Positions 5,258 through 6,729 of a stretch of 6,729 bases of DNA are shown one piece after another. Under the pieces are notes generated by a model, which saw only the letters and a program-made list of their open reading frames with translations, had not been told where the DNA came from and searched no databases. A program made the translations under genes and the position numbers. Each line of letters starts with the position of its first letter. The first letter of the stretch is position 1. This DNA comes from Spirochaetia bacterium UBA5368 (GTDB lineage Bacteria; Spirochaetota; UBA4802; UBA5368), in contig DHPI01000066.1 in the NCBI GenBank assembly GCA_002407865.1, positions 5,416 through 12,144 of the forward strand, written 5' to 3'.

Positions 5258-5282
5258 TTTTTAAAATCATTTTTAAAAGGAG
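5258..5282 (+). promoter_or_regulatory. flaA2 ribosome binding site with adjoining A/U-only hairpin
   Basis: The AAAAGGAG site (5275-5282) lies six bases before the ATG at 5289, a near-ideal arrangement. Just upstream, TTTTTAAAA occurs twice (5258-5266 and 5270-5278). TTTTAAAA at 5259-5266 can pair with TTTTAAAA at 5271-5278 around a TCAT tetraloop, an 8-bp stem made only of A-U pairs that covers the first As of the ribosome binding site. Confidence 0.5.
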
Positions 5283-5288
5283 TTAAAA

Positions 5289-6032
5289 ATGAAAGGGGAG
5301 GTCAGGTCAGTTATATTGGCGGTTCTCATCGGGTTGATGTGTGTTCTCGTTGGAAGCGGCAATATAAATGTACATGCGCAGGAAGCGCCGAAAACCGCTG
5401 CGCCGGAGAAAAAGCAGCAGACCGGTCTTGTGGAAGATTGGTTGAATGATTTCGAGGCGTGCGAAGACTGGAGAGCGAGTTCCACGTGTCCTCTGGGAGA
5501 CACAAAGATTCGGAAGATACCGGGAAAGCCGCGTCCGGTGGATGATACCGGCAAGACGGTGGAATACCCGAATGAGATTACCGACGATAATGGTATTACT
5601 CACAAGAGCGAGTTTGTGCTCGGAGTAAAGACGTATTTTGCTGACAGGGGATTTGACAGAGTTGAAGCCTTCCCTCCCAATGAATACATAATACGGGGAA
5701 AAGCAAAAGAGATTAAGGTATGGGCGCTGGGAAGAAAATTCCGCCATACCCTGTTTGTCAAGCTTCGGGACTACAGGGGCAATCTGTATAAAATAAAGAT
5801 TGGAAGGATGGATTTCTGGGGATGGAAAGAAATGTCGGTCATAATCCCGGGATGGCTTCCTCAGTCGGCAAGTTATGCTATGCTGGATAGAAACCTGCAC
5901 TTTGTTTCATTCTTTGTGGAAAGTGACACCTTCGAGGTCCCGGGGACATTTTATTTCTATCTGGACAACTTCAGGGTGATTACCGATCTGTCCGAATTTA
6001 CCGGCGACCAGTATATCAAGGATACATGGTGA
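5289..6032 (+). CDS. flaA2: Flagellar filament sheath protein FlaA2
   Basis: This is a periplasmic protein of the FlaA family, which coats or shapes the endoflagellar filament of spirochaetes. It has 247 residues, starting six bases after AAAAGGAG. Residues 1-30 are a Sec signal peptide (hydrophobic run VILAVLIGLMCVLVG, cleavage likely after VHA). The mature protein has the FlaA core: IRGKAKEIKVWALGRK, LRDYRGNLYKIKIGRMDF, WGWKEMSVIIPGWLPQ and, near the end, FYFYLDNFRVITD. The 247-residue length and upstream position match Leptospira FlaA2 rather than the longer FlaA1. Cys58 and Cys67 in the mature N-terminal part could form a disulfide. It is co-directional with flaA1, 32 bases apart, so the two are probably co-transcribed. 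The FlaA assignment is sure; the FlaA2 subtype rests on length and gene order. Confidence 0.92.
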   Translation: MKGEVRSVILAVLIGLMCVLVGSGNINVHAQEAPKTAAPEKKQQTGLVEDWLNDFEACEDWRASSTCPLGDTKIRKIPGKPRPVDDTGKTVEYPNEITDDNGITHKSEFVLGVKTYFADRGFDRVEAFPPNEYIIRGKAKEIKVWALGRKFRHTLFVKLRDYRGNLYKIKIGRMDFWGWKEMSVIIPGWLPQSASYAMLDRNLHFVSFFVESDTFEVPGTFYFYLDNFRVITDLSEFTGDQYIKDTW

Positions 6033-6053
6033 TAAGGGGGGTTAAAGAGGAAT

Positions 6054-6058
6054 GGAGG
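6054..6058 (+). promoter_or_regulatory. Ribosome binding site deciding the flaA1 start
   Basis: GGAGG is six bases from the ATG at 6065 and only three from the overlapping in-frame ATG at 6062, so 6065 is preferred. A second purine block (AAAGAGG, 6044-6050) lies just upstream. No terminator or promoter is visible between the flaA2 stop and this site. Confidence 0.7.
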
Positions 6059-6064
6059 CTTATG

Positions 6065-6729
6065 ATGAAAATTGATTATAAAAGATTTTTATCTGTGCTG
6101 CTGTGCAGCGTCGCGGTGATTGCCGCTGGCGTGGCGCTGCCCGGAAAGGCACATTCACGGTTGAATACGAATGTACCCGCCGACATCAGCGAAGAAGAAT
6201 TGAGGGCCGTTGTCATCGAAGACTTTGAAAAGCCGGGCGATTGGGTGCTCGATTCGACGCCTAAAAAAAACCCTGATGCCAAGAAGAATCCGGTTCCGGT
6301 TCTCGAAATGAAATTCCTTGAAGGCGGACCGTCGGATCTGCTTCCCGAGAAATGGTCGGCCGATAAAAAAGGAATGGAAAAGAAATCCTGCATGGGAGTG
6401 CATTTCAAATTTAAATATCCCGGCTTTAATTCGGTGCATATTCTTCCGCCGCCCGAAGTGCAGTGGGATGATCCGGCGAAGAAGGTGATGACGTACGATC
6501 CCAGAACCGGCACCGAAGTTCAGGAGCGCGCAATCCAGATTCCCGGCAGAGCCAAGGGGGTTTCAATGTGGTTCCATGGCCGCGGCAACGATTATACGCT
6601 CGAGTGCTGGGTAAAGGATTACAAGGGCGATGTGCATATATTGAAGATGGGATCGCTCAATTTCGTCGGCTGGCGCCCGCTGAAGGCGTGGATACCGTCG
6701 AATGTTCCGCAGGAAATTCAGTCGTATCT
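6065..6729 (+). CDS. flaA1: Flagellar filament sheath protein FlaA1, partial (3' end outside window)
   Basis: This is the second FlaA-family sheath protein, and the reading frame is still open at the window end after 221 codons. The adjacent ATG at 6062 is an alternative start one residue longer. The first 30 residues are a signal peptide (KIDYKRF, hydrophobic core, cleavage near GKA or AHS). The mature protein begins with the FlaA-typical VVIEDFEKPGDW. It has a long acidic/basic insert (about residues 70-105) and then the conserved core: PGRAKGVSMWFHGRGNDYTL, WVKDYKGDVHILKMGSLNF and VGWRPLKAWIPSNVPQEI. This core aligns block for block with that of the preceding gene, so the two are tandem paralogues. 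The core begins at about residue 158, compared with about 134 in FlaA2, fitting the larger FlaA1. The missing part should hold roughly the last third, including the Tyr-Phe-Asp/Leu-Asp strand seen at the end of FlaA2. Confidence 0.9.
   Translation, partial: MKIDYKRFLSVLLCSVAVIAAGVALPGKAHSRLNTNVPADISEEELRAVVIEDFEKPGDWVLDSTPKKNPDAKKNPVPVLEMKFLEGGPSDLLPEKWSADKKGMEKKSCMGVHFKFKYPGFNSVHILPPPEVQWDDPAKKVMTYDPRTGTEVQERAIQIPGRAKGVSMWFHGRGNDYTLECWVKDYKGDVHILKMGSLNFVGWRPLKAWIPSNVPQEIQSY

Noticed and set aside
5001..5288. c-di-GMP riboswitch in the flaA2 leader
   Set aside because: A natural candidate for a motility operon, but I could not find the conserved core motifs of either known class in the segment.
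1..6729. Mobile element, CRISPR array, tRNA or toxin-antitoxin content
   Set aside because: I found no transposase or integrase motifs, regular direct repeats, tRNA-like cloverleaf or small paired genes; the window is ordinary chromosomal gene content.

Overview
The window looks like a piece of a spirochaete chromosome of middling GC content. The strongest evidence is the tandem pair of flagellar filament sheath genes at the right end. FlaA proteins are a spirochaete hallmark, and the order flaA2-flaA1 is the one known from Leptospira. The long acyl-CoA dehydrogenase and the exported beta-barrel protein fit a Leptospirales-like, fatty-acid-using spirochaete. The exact taxon cannot be fixed from the sequence alone.

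All six supported genes lie on the + strand. From left to right they are: the 3' part of a methyl-accepting chemotaxis protein (1-1008); an exported outer-membrane-type beta-barrel protein of unknown role (1102-2190) closed by a hairpin terminator; a small exported thioredoxin-fold protein with a CPHC active site (2404-2775); a 568-residue acyl-CoA dehydrogenase (3111-4817) with a near-consensus promoter and a strong terminator; flaA2 (5289-6032); and flaA1 (from 6065, cut by the window end). Each of the first four genes appears to be its own transcription unit. flaA2 and flaA1 are 32 bases apart and should be one operon.

The non-coding DNA is the most interesting part. The roughly 470-base gap before flaA2 holds the acyl-CoA dehydrogenase terminator, a TTGACA/TATCAT promoter, a hairpin followed by nine T (possible short RNA or attenuated leader), a sigma-28-like box, a 9-bp inverted repeat enclosing a smaller hairpin, a CRP/FNR-like dyad, and an A/U-only hairpin abutting the flaA2 ribosome binding site. 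The 335-base gap between the thioredoxin-like gene and the acyl-CoA dehydrogenase holds two hairpins and the dehydrogenase promoter, but no convincing gene.

The shared themes are motility (chemoreceptor, filament sheath) and the cell envelope (beta-barrel, periplasmic redox protein), with lipid catabolism between them. I see no mobile element, CRISPR array, tRNA, rRNA or defence system. Nothing in the protein-coding content demands a new system; the candidates for novelty are the regulatory elements upstream of flaA2 and of the thioredoxin-like gene.
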